Positions 15,560 to 22,969 of a DNA stretch of 34,169 bases are shown one piece after another (position 1 is the stretch's first letter; the number at the start of each line of letters is the position of its first letter). Location of the stretch: positions 1-34,169 of the forward strand of contig NZ_NKHG01000033.1 in NCBI RefSeq assembly GCF_002744245.1, in the 5' to 3' direction. Below the pieces are notes generated by a model, which did not search any database, was not told the DNA's origin, and was given only the letters and a program-made list of their open reading frames with translations. Source of the DNA: Bacillus pumilus (GTDB lineage: Bacteria > Bacillota > Bacilli > Bacillales > Bacillaceae). The position numbers were made by a program, and so were the translations under genes.

Positions 15560-15904
15560 ATGAGTATTGAGGAACGAATGAGCCAACTCGAATATTATAT
15601 GGAACTTTTACTGACGACGACTGATATGAGCCGTTATCCATATTATGCGCTATTGATCCGGCAGCGTGTATCCAAGGAAGAGGCAACAGACATTGAGCGT
15701 ATTTGTGCTGAGCTTTCAGACGAAATGGACAAACAAAAAGCACAAGGCTATGTCATGTTCGACGATCTCCTTGCGCTTTTTGCGGGTCAGTTAATTGAGA
15801 AGCTGGATGTTCATGAGACGATATTTGCTCTGCATGATCAAGGGCTGTTTCAGCCGTTAATGAATGAATTTATAAAGATCATTAAACAATTTGATTTGCT
15901 TTAG
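15560..15904 (+). CDS. yhaI: YhaI, DUF1878 family protein
   Basis: A 114-residue soluble, mostly helical protein ([18 protein letters not shown] ... [22 protein letters not shown] ... [12 protein letters not shown]). It matches the DUF1878/YhaI family in size and in position next to scoC. The function is unknown. The ATG at 15560 follows AGAAAGAGGG; a TAAAAT -10 is visible at 15525-15530 but the -35 is poor. Its last 23 bases overlap the 3' end of the convergent scoC, and no terminator hairpin is visible between them. Confidence 0.8.
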   Translation: MSIEERMSQLEYYMELLLTTTDMSRYPYYALLIRQRVSKEEATDIERICAELSDEMDKQKAQGYVMFDDLLALFAGQLIEKLDVHETIFALHDQGLFQPLMNEFIKIIKQFDLL

Positions 15905-16502
15905 CCGCTTTTTCTGCTGCCTCAGCTGAATCTTCAAGTTCACCAGGCTTTTTCGTGACTTTCCCATGCTCATTCAAAAAGTCCTTCTCAATGTTTGAAA
16001 ACGATTTCTCAAAAATCTCCATGAAATCCTCACCATAAATGTTTCGGATAATACACATCATTTCCAAAATTTCAGGGAACTTTCCGTAAATGTCATGAAG
16101 CGGTTGTGCGCCTTTGACAATACCAGTTCGGGCCGGGTCGTAATCTTCGAGTAGTTTATGGAATGTCTCTTCGCCTTTTGGCGTTAGCTCAATATACGTA
16201 TTGCGTTTATCGTTTAACTTTTTAGAAAATTTTAAAAATCCTCTTTCCTCCAGTTTTTTGGAGAAGTTAAACGCAGTTGATACATGCATGACGCCAAACT
16301 TTGCAATTTCTGATATTGAAGCTCCTTTTAATTGATACGCAATCCACAAAATATGATGTTCATTGATATTCAGGTTATACGGTTTGATCCACTGCTGCCA
16401 GTCTTTCTCAATGGATTTCCAAAGAGCCTTGCTCAGTTGGGCCATTCTTTGACTGAATAAAAGTGCTTCTTTTACATCGAAAGGCTGTTCCGAATGATTC
16501 AT
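15882..16502 (-). CDS. scoC: ScoC (Hpr), MarR-type repressor of protease and transition-state genes
   Basis: A 206-residue winged-helix MarR-family protein. The central DNA-binding part is highly characteristic of Hpr/ScoC ([53 protein letters not shown]). In B. subtilis ScoC represses extracellular protease genes (aprE, nprE), peptide transport operons and sporulation functions. The C-terminal tail ([19 protein letters not shown]) is low-complexity and differs most from B. subtilis. ATG 16502 is chosen over a GTG at 16511, which lies inside the AGGTG ribosome binding site. It overlaps yhaI by 23 bases at the 3' end. A plausible promoter lies at 16537-16565. Confidence 0.95.
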   Translation of the reverse strand: MNHSEQPFDVKEALLFSQRMAQLSKALWKSIEKDWQQWIKPYNLNINEHHILWIAYQLKGASISEIAKFGVMHVSTAFNFSKKLEERGFLKFSKKLNDKRNTYIELTPKGEETFHKLLEDYDPARTGIVKGAQPLHDIYGKFPEILEMMCIIRNIYGEDFMEIFEKSFSNIEKDFLNEHGKVTKKPGELEDSAEAAEKAAKANQIV

Positions 16503-16536
16503 CCATTTCACCTACTTCTCTTTTTATTGTAATTCT

Positions 16537-16565
16537 ATTATGCCAATAAAATAAAGATTAATAAA
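16537..16565 (-). promoter_or_regulatory. Possible promoter of scoC
   Basis: Minus strand TTTATT (16565-16560), 17 bases, CATAAT (16542-16537), about 35 bases before the start codon, in a very AT-rich stretch, so confidence is limited. Confidence 0.4.
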
Positions 16566-16627
16566 GCTGAAAATTCAAGAATTTTAAAAAGTCATGAAAA
16601 ACATTGATAAAATAACCTTTTTTCAGC

Positions 16628-16656
16628 AAAAAAAGTGCAGGATACGCATCCCGCAC
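16628..16656 (-). terminator. Intrinsic terminator of yhaH
   Basis: On the minus strand GTGCGGGAT (16656-16648), loop of four, ATCCTGCAC (16643-16635) with one G-U pair, followed by seven T (A at 16628-16634). Confidence 0.8.
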
Positions 16657-16689
16657 ACTTTTGTAAACGAATATTTTTTTGTGAGTATA

Positions 16690-17046
16690 TTAGTTTTGTA
16701 AGGTTTTCTCCAGTTGTTTAAGCTTTTCCTCAATTTCCTGAATTTCCTTTTGTAAGTCCTGCTGATGAGGTTTGATTTCTTCGCGCCATTGCTGAATAGA
16801 TGTTTGCAATTCAGTCCCAACTTCTTTGATGACCTCTGCACTTTCTTTTGCTGTTTCAACAATTTGTTCTTTTAAAGCTTGCCCGTCTCTTTTTAATCTT
16901 GTTAGCGTATCTTCGAATTTGTCATAGCTGTCTTTCACCTTTTCGCGTACATCTCTGCCAGAAGAGGGAGTCGTCAGGAGCACTGCCGCACCTCCGAGGA
17001 GACCGCCTACAAATAATCCTGTTAATAAAGAACGTCCACTAGCCAT
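16690..17046 (-). CDS. yhaH: YhaH, YtxH-domain membrane-anchored coiled-coil protein
   Basis: A 118-residue protein with an N-terminal glycine-rich membrane segment (LLTGLFVGGLLGGAAVLLTTPSSG) followed by RDVREKVKDS and a long helical, charged coiled coil to the C terminus. This is the YtxH-like (gas-vesicle-like) layout seen in several Bacillus general-stress proteins; length and position match B. subtilis YhaH. The molecular role is unknown. The ATG at 17046 has AGAGGTGAT upstream. A terminator lies at 16628-16656. Confidence 0.85.
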   Translation of the reverse strand: MASGRSLLTGLFVGGLLGGAAVLLTTPSSGRDVREKVKDSYDKFEDTLTRLKRDGQALKEQIVETAKESAEVIKEVGTELQTSIQQWREEIKPHQQDLQKEIQEIEEKLKQLEKTLQN

Positions 17047-17174
17047 TCAAATCACCTCTAGTCAAATTTTACACATTCGCATGTTCTCTCTGAGCTGACG
17101 ATCAGCTTCATTGAACTTCCATACATAGCTTGATTTATTTTAGCATACTTTTGAAGAAAAGGGAGGGGAGAAGG

Positions 17175-17366
17175 TTGTCTGTCTTTCTGTTCGTTTTTAC
17201 GTGTATCGGTGTCGTTTTCACAGGTGGTTCCATTCATTATATAAGACAGCTTGGGTATGCAGGGTCTTATCCGCCAAAACATGTATTAAAACAAAAAGCA
17301 CTTGTGTGTGCGGCAGGTGCAGGGATATCGCTCTCCATTTTGCTGCTTACCGTTTTTCTTTTATAA
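17175..17366 (+). CDS. Small two-span membrane protein, unrecognised
   Basis: A 63-residue protein with two hydrophobic segments (VFLFVFTCIGVVFTGGSI and ALVCAAGAGISLSILLLTVFLL) joined by a basic, Tyr-rich loop (HYIRQLGYAGSYPPKHVLKQK). The frame is open from 17130, but TTG 17175 is the most likely start because GGGAGGGGAG precedes it closely. It is divergent from yhaH and convergent with trpP. I do not recognise the family. Codon use and the membrane pattern make it a likely real gene. Confidence 0.6.
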   Translation: MSVFLFVFTCIGVVFTGGSIHYIRQLGYAGSYPPKHVLKQKALVCAAGAGISLSILLLTVFLL

Positions 17367-17372
17367 AAGCAT

Positions 17373-17402
17373 GAAAAAACCTCTTCATCTGATGAAGAGG
17401 TT
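17373..17402. terminator. Terminator between the small membrane gene and trpP
   Basis: AACCTCTTCATC (17378-17389) is complementary to GATGAAGAGGTT (17391-17402). The T run is on the minus strand (A at 17373-17379), so it serves trpP best, though the plus-strand gene also ends here. Confidence 0.8.
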
Positions 17403-17412
17403 CGGTTATTCG

Positions 17413-17931
17413 TTAAGCGACTTCTATCATTCTTGCACGCTTTAGAATGGACTGAGCAATCGGAAAGACAAATACCATCGCGATGGTATTAATCACGGAT
17501 GCTGGTAGGACAACGCCCACAAGAAGTGCCGGTAATGCAGCTGGCAGTCCAGTGATCAGTAAAGCAGCAGATAGGAAAATAACGCCGGATACAATGGTTC
17601 CAATGGCTGTTAATACAGCAGTCAGTACCACTTTGTTCTTCATCTTCTGACAAGATAGAAAAAGGGCTAAGAAGATAAAGGCCGTCACCGGTTTATCAAT
17701 CAAGTTTGGAATTTGTCCGCCGGGGAAACCCGTTGTCAAAGCGGAAATGACCCCAGTCACTAGGGCAATGACGACTACATGCTGTACCTTAGGGAAAAGG
17801 ATGATGCTTAAAAACATCATGACCAGCATCATATCAGGTTTCATTCCGAAGAAGATGGGCGGGAAAATCGTATGCAAAACAGCTCCCATTGCTGCAAGCA
17901 ATGACATAATCACTAATTCTTTTGTTTTCAT
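17413..17931 (-). CDS. trpP: TrpP, probable tryptophan transporter
   Basis: A 172-residue polytopic membrane protein, exactly the length of B. subtilis TrpP (formerly YhaG), with five to six hydrophobic segments (VIMSLLAAMGAVLHTIFPPI, MMLVMMFLSIILFP, VVVIALVTGVISALTTGFPG and others). The family is a small substrate-specific importer thought to take up tryptophan. The frame is open upstream to 17988, but ATG 17931 is chosen because it begins MKTKELVIMS like the family and has AGAGGAG nine bases before it. That ribosome binding site is embedded in a row of GAG/UAG triplets, the target of the tryptophan-activated RNA-binding protein TRAP, so translation should be shut off when tryptophan is plentiful. 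Confidence 0.93.
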   Translation of the reverse strand: MKTKELVIMSLLAAMGAVLHTIFPPIFFGMKPDMMLVMMFLSIILFPKVQHVVVIALVTGVISALTTGFPGGQIPNLIDKPVTAFIFLALFLSCQKMKNKVVLTAVLTAIGTIVSGVIFLSAALLITGLPAALPALLVGVVLPASVINTIAMVFVFPIAQSILKRARMIEVA

Positions 17932-17933
17932 TT

Positions 17934-17956
17934 CTATGCTCTCCTCTGCTAAGCTC
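17934..17956 (-). promoter_or_regulatory. TRAP-binding site overlapping the trpP ribosome binding site
   Basis: Reading the mRNA 5' to 3' there are five triplets, GAG (17956-17954), UAG (17951-17949), GAG (17946-17944), GAG (17941-17939) and UAG (17936-17934), each separated by exactly two bases and ending two bases before the AUG. More GAG triplets lie upstream at about 17964-17969. This is the TRAP target pattern and it covers the SD sequence. In B. subtilis TRAP represses trpP translation in this way. Confidence 0.85.
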
Positions 17957-18022
17957 TTATAGGACTCTCCAATAATATGGCTCATCATTTATTGCAAGAG
18001 TCATCATTTTATATTTCTCGTT

Positions 18023-18031
18023 ATTATAACA
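18023..18031 (-). promoter_or_regulatory. Extended -10 promoter of trpP
   Basis: Minus strand TG-T-TATAAT (18031-18023), a perfect extended -10 about 92 bases before the trpP start, with no good -35. Confidence 0.5.
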
Positions 18032-18058
18032 AATTTATTTCACGATAGAAAAGCTTTT

Positions 18059-19138
18059 TTACTCATTTTCTTGCTGGAACTTTTTCATAAAGTCCGCAAG
18101 CTTTTGGCAGTCTTCTATAGACACTGCATTGTAAATAGACGCTCTGCATCCACCGACGGAACGGTGTCCAGCAAGTCCAACCATTTGTTCCTGTTTTGCT
18201 TTCTCCACAAATGATGCGGTGAGCGCGTCATCACGAAGGGTAAACGTGACATTCATATGTGAACGGCTGTCAGAGCGGGCATGCCCTTTGTAGAAACCAC
18301 CACTTTGATCAATCGTATCATAGAGAATGGCTGCTTTTTGTTCATTGCGTTTTTCCGCTGCTTCTACGCCGCCAGCGTTTTTGACATGCTCAAGAACAAG
18401 AGACAGCATATAAATCGCAAAAGTTGGTGGTGTGTGATAAAGAGAGCTGGCTTTTGCGTGTGTTGAATACTTTAATATCTTTGGTGTACCGCTTTTTTCT
18501 TTCTCTAATAAACGTTTGCGCGCGATCACAATCGTGATACCAGAAGGCCCAAGGTTTTTTTGTGCACCTGCATAAATGAAATCAAATGAAGAAACGTCTA
18601 TTTTTTTGCTGAGAATATCACTGGACATGTCCGCAATGAGCGGCAATGAAGTGTCCGGGAATGTTTTCCACTGAGTACCGAAGATCGTATTGTTCGATGT
18701 GATGTGCAAGTAAGCACCCTCTGTTAAACTGGAAGCATCTACATCTGGAATATATGAATAGTTGTCATCTTCGCTTGAGGCAAGTACAGACGTCTCACCA
18801 AACCCTTTTGCTTCTGACAATGCTTTTTCTGACCAAGCTCCCGTTTGAATGAAATGAGCGGTCTCGCCTTCATGTAAGAAGTTCATTGGAATCATCGCAA
18901 ATTGAAGGCTTGCCCCCCCTTGTAAAAAGAGGACCTCATAATCTTCTGGGATGTCCATCAGTTCTACCAAAAGCGTTTTCGCTTTATTGTGGACCTCTTC
19001 ATATTCACCGCTTCGATGAGAAAGCTCCATCACAGACATCCCAGTTTGTTTAAAATCAACAAGTTCTTCCTGTGCTTTTTGAAGCACCTCTAGCGGCTGT
19101 GCCGCCGGACCAGCATTAAAATTCGTCGTTCGCTTCAT
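18059..19138 (-). CDS. serC: SerC, phosphoserine aminotransferase
   Basis: A 359-residue PLP-dependent class V aminotransferase, the same length as B. subtilis SerC. It converts 3-phosphohydroxypyruvate and glutamate into phosphoserine in serine biosynthesis (and can serve in pyridoxal phosphate synthesis in some bacteria). Recognisable parts are TTNFNAGPAA at the start, GMSVMELSHRS, FLQGGASLQFAMIP, the PLP-Lys motif IYAGAQKNLGPSG and GLAGHRSVGGCRASIYNA near the end. ATG 19138 is chosen over an adjacent GTG because of spacing from GGGAGAG. The gene stands alone between hit and trpP; no strong terminator was seen after it. Confidence 0.97.
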   Translation of the reverse strand: MKRTTNFNAGPAAQPLEVLQKAQEELVDFKQTGMSVMELSHRSGEYEEVHNKAKTLLVELMDIPEDYEVLFLQGGASLQFAMIPMNFLHEGETAHFIQTGAWSEKALSEAKGFGETSVLASSEDDNYSYIPDVDASSLTEGAYLHITSNNTIFGTQWKTFPDTSLPLIADMSSDILSKKIDVSSFDFIYAGAQKNLGPSGITIVIARKRLLEKEKSGTPKILKYSTHAKASSLYHTPPTFAIYMLSLVLEHVKNAGGVEAAEKRNEQKAAILYDTIDQSGGFYKGHARSDSRSHMNVTFTLRDDALTASFVEKAKQEQMVGLAGHRSVGGCRASIYNAVSIEDCQKLADFMKKFQQENE

Positions 19139-19295
19139 CACAATCTCTCCCTATTTCTTGCGTTAATGGATCAAAAGATAAAACCATCCTATCACAAATT
19201 TGAGGGATTTGGACAAAAAATTTGAATCGTCCTACATATCTTACTATTATGTGTGAATCGAAGAGAGGGATGTCTGAAAAAAGGGGCAGAAAACG

Positions 19296-19322
19296 AAAAA
19301 ACCTCATCTATTAAGATGAGGT
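19296..19322 (-). terminator. Intrinsic terminator of hit
   Basis: Minus strand ACCTCATCT (19322-19314), loop TAAT, AGATGAGGT (19309-19301), then T residues (A at 19296-19300). The stem includes the hit stop codon. Confidence 0.85.
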
Positions 19323-19739
19323 GAGCCGCGTATGGATGGCAGAAGAAATGTCTGCTAAATCCTCTGATGTATATTGATCTTGGTGTGATTTCCATACTGC
19401 GCCAAAGCCATCTCCTTTGCCGTAGCGCGGAATGATGTGCATATGGTAATGGAACACAGATTGTCCGGCTTTTTCACCGTTGTTGTTAAGGAGGTTTAAA
19501 CCAATTGGTTCAAATTCCTGTTTGATCGCCCTTGCAATTTTTGGAATCGCTTGGAAGTAGTGATTTGACACTTCTGGTGTCATGTCATAAATGTTTTCTT
19601 TATGTATTTTCGGGATTACAAGGGTATGTCCTTTCGTTACTTGGCTGATATCAAGAAAAGCCAATACATGCTCGTCTTCATATACTTTTGCACATGGAAT
19701 GTCTCCATCAATGATCTTGCAAAAAATGCAGTCGCTCAC
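19311..19739 (-). CDS. hit: Hit, HIT-family (histidine triad) nucleotide-binding protein
   Basis: A 142-residue soluble protein with the zinc-like CIFCKI start, the LAFLDISQVTKGHTLVIPK core and the histidine triad HYHMHIIPRY. HIT proteins hydrolyse nucleotide phosphoramidates or related substrates as dimers. The best start is GTG 19739, giving MSDCIFCKI; an ATG four bases upstream is out of frame and meets a stop at once. AGGAGTG lies about eleven bases upstream. In B. subtilis hit lies next to the divergent ecs operon, as here. Confidence 0.95.
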   Translation of the reverse strand: MSDCIFCKIIDGDIPCAKVYEDEHVLAFLDISQVTKGHTLVIPKIHKENIYDMTPEVSNHYFQAIPKIARAIKQEFEPIGLNLLNNNGEKAGQSVFHYHMHIIPRYGKGDGFGAVWKSHQDQYTSEDLADISSAIHTRLTSS

Positions 19740-19783
19740 GCCATGTCACTCCTCATTATTTTTCCTTTATCGTATCACAAAAA

Positions 19784-19833
19784 GATGTAAAAAAGAAAAC
19801 AGGACAAGCGAACTCCTTTGGTCGCTCATCCTG
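19784..19833 (-). terminator. Hairpin with T-rich tail on the minus strand upstream of hit
   Basis: CAGGA and AGCGA (19800-19811) pair with TCGCT and TCCTG (19822-19833), with a small symmetric internal loop of CA opposite CA. Read on the minus strand, the stem is followed by a T-rich run (19799-19784). It could end a minus-strand transcript arising in the hit-ecsA spacer, or attenuate hit. Confidence 0.45.
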
Positions 19834-19905
19834 CTCCTGTAGAAGAAATGCTGATGCTTTCATTCGATATGCCTTTTGAATTCTCTATTTACAGGAATAA
19901 AGAAT

Positions 19906-20142
19906 TCATATGCCTGCTATGTCTGCCGTAAACACCTCATTTGACGTTTTGGTTGTCGTATACAACATTGTATAGGACACAAAAATCAAGAATCAGTGAA
20001 GCAAAACAGAAGCTAAGGTTTTTAGATGAAAAACCAACTTGTCATGCGGTTCTTTGCCTTTAACAAACACCTCATTTACGTATTGGTCATCAAGTTCATT
20101 TCTTCTACATACATTATGATGACCAATGAACCTGTTTCTTAT
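19906..20142 (-). other. Repeat-rich hit-ecsA spacer with a decayed or atypical coding frame
   Basis: The 486-base gap 19740-20226 has no ordinary gene. A 22-base imperfect direct repeat occurs at 19931-19953 and 20066-20087. On the minus strand both copies fall in one reading frame 45 codons apart and encode NEVF. That frame is open from 20142 to TGA 19993 and again from GTG 19980 to TGA 19906, but has no well-placed start codon or ribosome binding site. Hairpins are ATTGGTCATCA/TGATGACCAAT (20082-20092 / 20117-20127), GGTTTTT/AAAAACC (20017-20023 / 20029-20035) and TATACAA/TTGTATA (19959-19965 / 19968-19974). It may be a gene remnant, a small RNA or a leader. Confidence 0.35.
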
Positions 20143-20166
20143 TCATGTCTCATCTATAGGTAAACA

Positions 20167-20196
20167 TTTCAAATTATCTTTCGTTTTTGGTACTAT
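20167..20196 (+). promoter_or_regulatory. Possible promoter of ecsA
   Basis: TTTCAA (20167-20172), 18 bases, TACTAT (20191-20196), about 30 bases before the ecsA start. A moderate match. Confidence 0.4.
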
Positions 20197-20226
20197 AAAG
20201 GAAAAAAGAAAGAAAGGAACGAACTC

Positions 20227-20967
20227 ATGTCCCTTTTAACTGTAAAAGATGTAACGGGTGGATATACGAAAAATCCCGTTCTGAAAAATATTTCATTTGA
20301 ATTAGAAAGAAATCAAATTGTTGGTCTCATTGGCTTAAACGGAGCGGGAAAAAGTACAACCATTCGTCATATCATCGGATTGATGAAACCGCATAAAGGT
20401 GTGATTGAACTGAATGGACGAACCCTTCAAGAAGATCAAGAGGCGTATCGTTCGCAATTTACCTTTATTCCAGAAACACCCGTCTTATATGAAGAGTTAA
20501 CGCTAAAAGAGCATTTAGAGCTGACAGCGATGGCATACGGTCTTTCAAAGGAACAATTAGAAGAACGTCTACCATCATTGCTGAAAGAATTTCGAATGGA
20601 GAAACGATTAAAATGGTTTCCTGCTCATTTTTCCAAAGGAATGAAGCAGAAAGTTATGATTATGTGTGCGTTTCTTGTAGAACCAGAGCTGTATATCATT
20701 GATGAACCGTTTTTAGGGCTTGATCCACTTGCGATAAATGCGTTATTGGAGCGTATGAATGCTGCGAAGAAAAGCGGGGCTAGCGTCCTGATGTCAACGC
20801 ATATTTTGGCGACAGCTGAACGTTACTGTGATTCCTTTATTATTTTGCACGAAGGGGAAATTAGAGCGAAAGGGACACTGACAGAGTTAAGAGAGCAGTT
20901 CAATATGAGAGATGCGACACTCGATGATCTTTATTTGGAATTAACAAAGGAAGAAAGCTATGAGTAA
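20227..20967 (+). CDS. ecsA: EcsA, ABC transporter ATP-binding protein
   Basis: A 246-residue ABC ATPase with Walker A GLNGAGKST (residues 36-44), a Q-loop region in FTFIPETPVL, signature FSKGMKQK, Walker B LYIIDEPFLGLDP and the switch His in STHILAT. EcsA works with the membrane protein EcsB. In B. subtilis the pair is needed for normal activity of the intramembrane protease RasP and so for competence, secretion and sporulation. The ATG at 20227 has AAAGGAAC upstream. Its stop overlaps the start of ecsB by eight bases, which suggests coupled translation. Confidence 0.96.
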   Translation: MSLLTVKDVTGGYTKNPVLKNISFELERNQIVGLIGLNGAGKSTTIRHIIGLMKPHKGVIELNGRTLQEDQEAYRSQFTFIPETPVLYEELTLKEHLELTAMAYGLSKEQLEERLPSLLKEFRMEKRLKWFPAHFSKGMKQKVMIMCAFLVEPELYIIDEPFLGLDPLAINALLERMNAAKKSGASVLMSTHILATAERYCDSFIILHEGEIRAKGTLTELREQFNMRDATLDDLYLELTKEESYE

Positions 20968-22180
20968 AACAACGCAAACCATTTGGAAATCACGATTAGA
21001 GGAACACGTACAAGAAACAAGAAAATATTTAAAATACATGTTCAATGATCATCTTGTCATTGTGCTTATTTTTTTCCTTGCAGGCGGAGCGAGCTGGTAT
21101 AGCGGTTGGCTTAAACATATTCCAACCCACTTCCCTTCGTATTGGGTGATGGCCGTTGTTTTCTCTTTGATATTGACGAGCTCTTACGTGAGAACGTTGA
21201 TTAAAGAGGCGGATTTGGTATTTTTGCTTCCTTTGGAAGGAAAGATGGAGCCTTATTTAAAGCATGCTTTTAACTTCAGCTTCATTTCTCAGCTGTTTCC
21301 TTTAATTGCCGTATCGATTATCGCACTCCCGCTTTACTCGGCTGTCTCTTCAGGAGACTTGGTGCTGTACGTCCTCATTTTGGCGCAAATGATTCTGATA
21401 AAGGGTCTGAATACAGCGATTCAGTGGAGGATCACTTATTTTCAAGGAAAACATGTCAGGTGGTTTGATGCAGCGCTTCGTTTTCTATTGAATACGATTT
21501 TAATGTATACCGTTTTACAGTCAGCCTATGCGATTGCAATCGTTTTCTATCTTTTATATGCTGTCTATCTCATTTACTTAACAAATGCAGTGAAAAAACA
21601 GCCTTTTCAATGGGAATTGCACATTACTGATGAATTAAAGCGGAAGCAGCGTTTTTATCGCTTGGCGAATTTATTTACAGATGTGCCTCACTTAAAGAAG
21701 CAAGTAAAAAGAAGAGTTTATATGGACTGGCTCTTGCAGTTTGTACCGTACGAGCAGCGTAGAACTTTTTCTTACATGTATGTCAGGGCGTTTTTACGTT
21801 CAAATGACTATTTTGGTCTAGTGTTTAGATTAACGGCCGTGTTTGTGCTCATCATCCTGTATACAGGAGCGGCAGATTGGGTGGGTGCGTTACTTGTGTT
21901 GTTCACCGTATTTATCACAGGTGTACAGCTTGTCCCATTAACGAAGCACTTTGCTCACCTTTCATTACAGGCAATTTATCCAGTCTCTCAGCAAGAAAAG
22001 GATCGAAGCTTTTTTGTGCTCGTCCGTAATGTGCTCATCATTCAATCGATTCTGCTTAGCTGCGCGCTTTTGCCAGCAGGTGGATGGAAGGGAAGTGGAC
22101 TTGCTCTTCTCATTTCATTGGCATTTGTGCTTGTCCTATTCAAACCTTACGTACAAAGTCGATTAAAAAAGATGAGATAA
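20960..22180 (+). CDS. ecsB: EcsB, ABC transporter membrane protein
   Basis: A 406-residue polytopic protein with several hydrophobic segments (HLVIVLIFFLAGGASWY, YWVMAVVFSLILTSSYV, LYVLILAQMILIKG and a C-terminal group near 350-395) and a basic central loop (DVPHLKKQVKRRVYMDW). It is the EcsB family partner of EcsA, overlapping it by eight bases. The transported substrate is not established; products of RasP cleavage have been proposed for the family. Length matches the B. subtilis protein (about 408). Confidence 0.95.
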   Translation: MSKTTQTIWKSRLEEHVQETRKYLKYMFNDHLVIVLIFFLAGGASWYSGWLKHIPTHFPSYWVMAVVFSLILTSSYVRTLIKEADLVFLLPLEGKMEPYLKHAFNFSFISQLFPLIAVSIIALPLYSAVSSGDLVLYVLILAQMILIKGLNTAIQWRITYFQGKHVRWFDAALRFLLNTILMYTVLQSAYAIAIVFYLLYAVYLIYLTNAVKKQPFQWELHITDELKRKQRFYRLANLFTDVPHLKKQVKRRVYMDWLLQFVPYEQRRTFSYMYVRAFLRSNDYFGLVFRLTAVFVLIILYTGAADWVGALLVLFTVFITGVQLVPLTKHFAHLSLQAIYPVSQQEKDRSFFVLVRNVLIIQSILLSCALLPAGGWKGSGLALLISLAFVLVLFKPYVQSRLKKMR

Positions 22181-22233
22181 GTGGAGATATGTTTTTGACA
22201 GCGAGCGTATGATGACATCAAGGAGGGGATCGG

Positions 22234-22941
22234 ATGAATGCAGCTGAACGGGAGTTGTATGAAGAGGCCATTCTTTTTCAAACGCGTTTTTTAAGAAAAC
22301 CTTCAAAGATCGAGCGGTTTTCAAAAGGAGTTCAGCAGCAAGTGAATCGCCGAATCCCTGCTAGGTTTCATCAAGTCATCACAAGTGCTGTGAAAACAAT
22401 GGTCGAATCTACGGTATCTGGGTCACACTTCACTTCATTTGCAGTGATCGATGAACAATTGTCTATCGTAGAGCGGAATGAGCTGGCAAAGGATAAGGTG
22501 AATGATTATCAAAAGGCGGCTGCGATCGAAGGGATTGGAACAGGTGCGGGCGGTTTATTTCTCGGAATGGCGGATTTTCCGCTGTTATTGAGCATTAAGA
22601 TGAAATGTCTTTATGAGCTGGCATGTATTTATGGATTTGATTTGTCTCAAAAAGAGGAAAGGCTCTTTTTGCTCTGTATTTTTCAGCTCGCCTTTTCAAG
22701 CAATGCACACCGTCAAAAAATGATGAAGGTCATTGAGAATTGGGAAACAAGCCGGGAGGAAATGGACTGGTACAGCTTTCAGCAGGAGTATCGAGATTAT
22801 ATTGACCTTGTGAAACTGTTTCAATTAATGCCGGTGGTCGGTGCGGCTGTTGGCGGGGTAGCGAATCATCAGCTGACAGGACAGCTCGGAAATGTCGCAC
22901 GCCACGTGTTTCACTTAAGGGTGTTGAAAGAAATGAAATAA
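22234..22941 (+). CDS. ecsC: EcsC family protein
   Basis: A 235-residue protein of the EcsC family, third gene of the ecs operon, starting at ATG 22234 after AAGGAGGGG with a 53-base gap from ecsB. Features are a basic N-terminal region (ILFQTRFLRKPSKIERFSKG), the glycine-rich amphipathic stretch AAAIEGIGTGAGGLFLGMADFPLLLSI, and a second glycine-rich stretch near the end (MPVVGAAVGGVAN). The function is unknown; in B. subtilis it is dispensable for the phenotypes caused by ecsA/ecsB loss. A terminator follows. Confidence 0.93.
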   Translation: MNAAERELYEEAILFQTRFLRKPSKIERFSKGVQQQVNRRIPARFHQVITSAVKTMVESTVSGSHFTSFAVIDEQLSIVERNELAKDKVNDYQKAAAIEGIGTGAGGLFLGMADFPLLLSIKMKCLYELACIYGFDLSQKEERLFLLCIFQLAFSSNAHRQKMMKVIENWETSREEMDWYSFQQEYRDYIDLVKLFQLMPVVGAAVGGVANHQLTGQLGNVARHVFHLRVLKEMK

Positions 22942-22969
22942 AAAAGCCTCTTTCGTCAGCGGCTTTTTT
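22941..22969. terminator. Bidirectional terminator between ecsC and yhaA
   Basis: AAAAAGCC (22941-22948) pairs with GGCTTTTT (22961-22968), with A and T runs on the two sides of a 12-base loop. Confidence 0.75.

Noticed and set aside
19142..19290. CodY-like or T-box-like leader in front of serC
   Set aside because: The AATTTTTT/AAATTTG stretches do not fit the CodY consensus well and no T-box motif or terminator/antiterminator pair is visible.
19757..19863. Minus-strand 35-codon frame beginning MKASAFLLQE just upstream of hit
   Set aside because: No ribosome binding site precedes the ATG and the frame runs through the hairpin and its T-rich tail; more likely non-coding.
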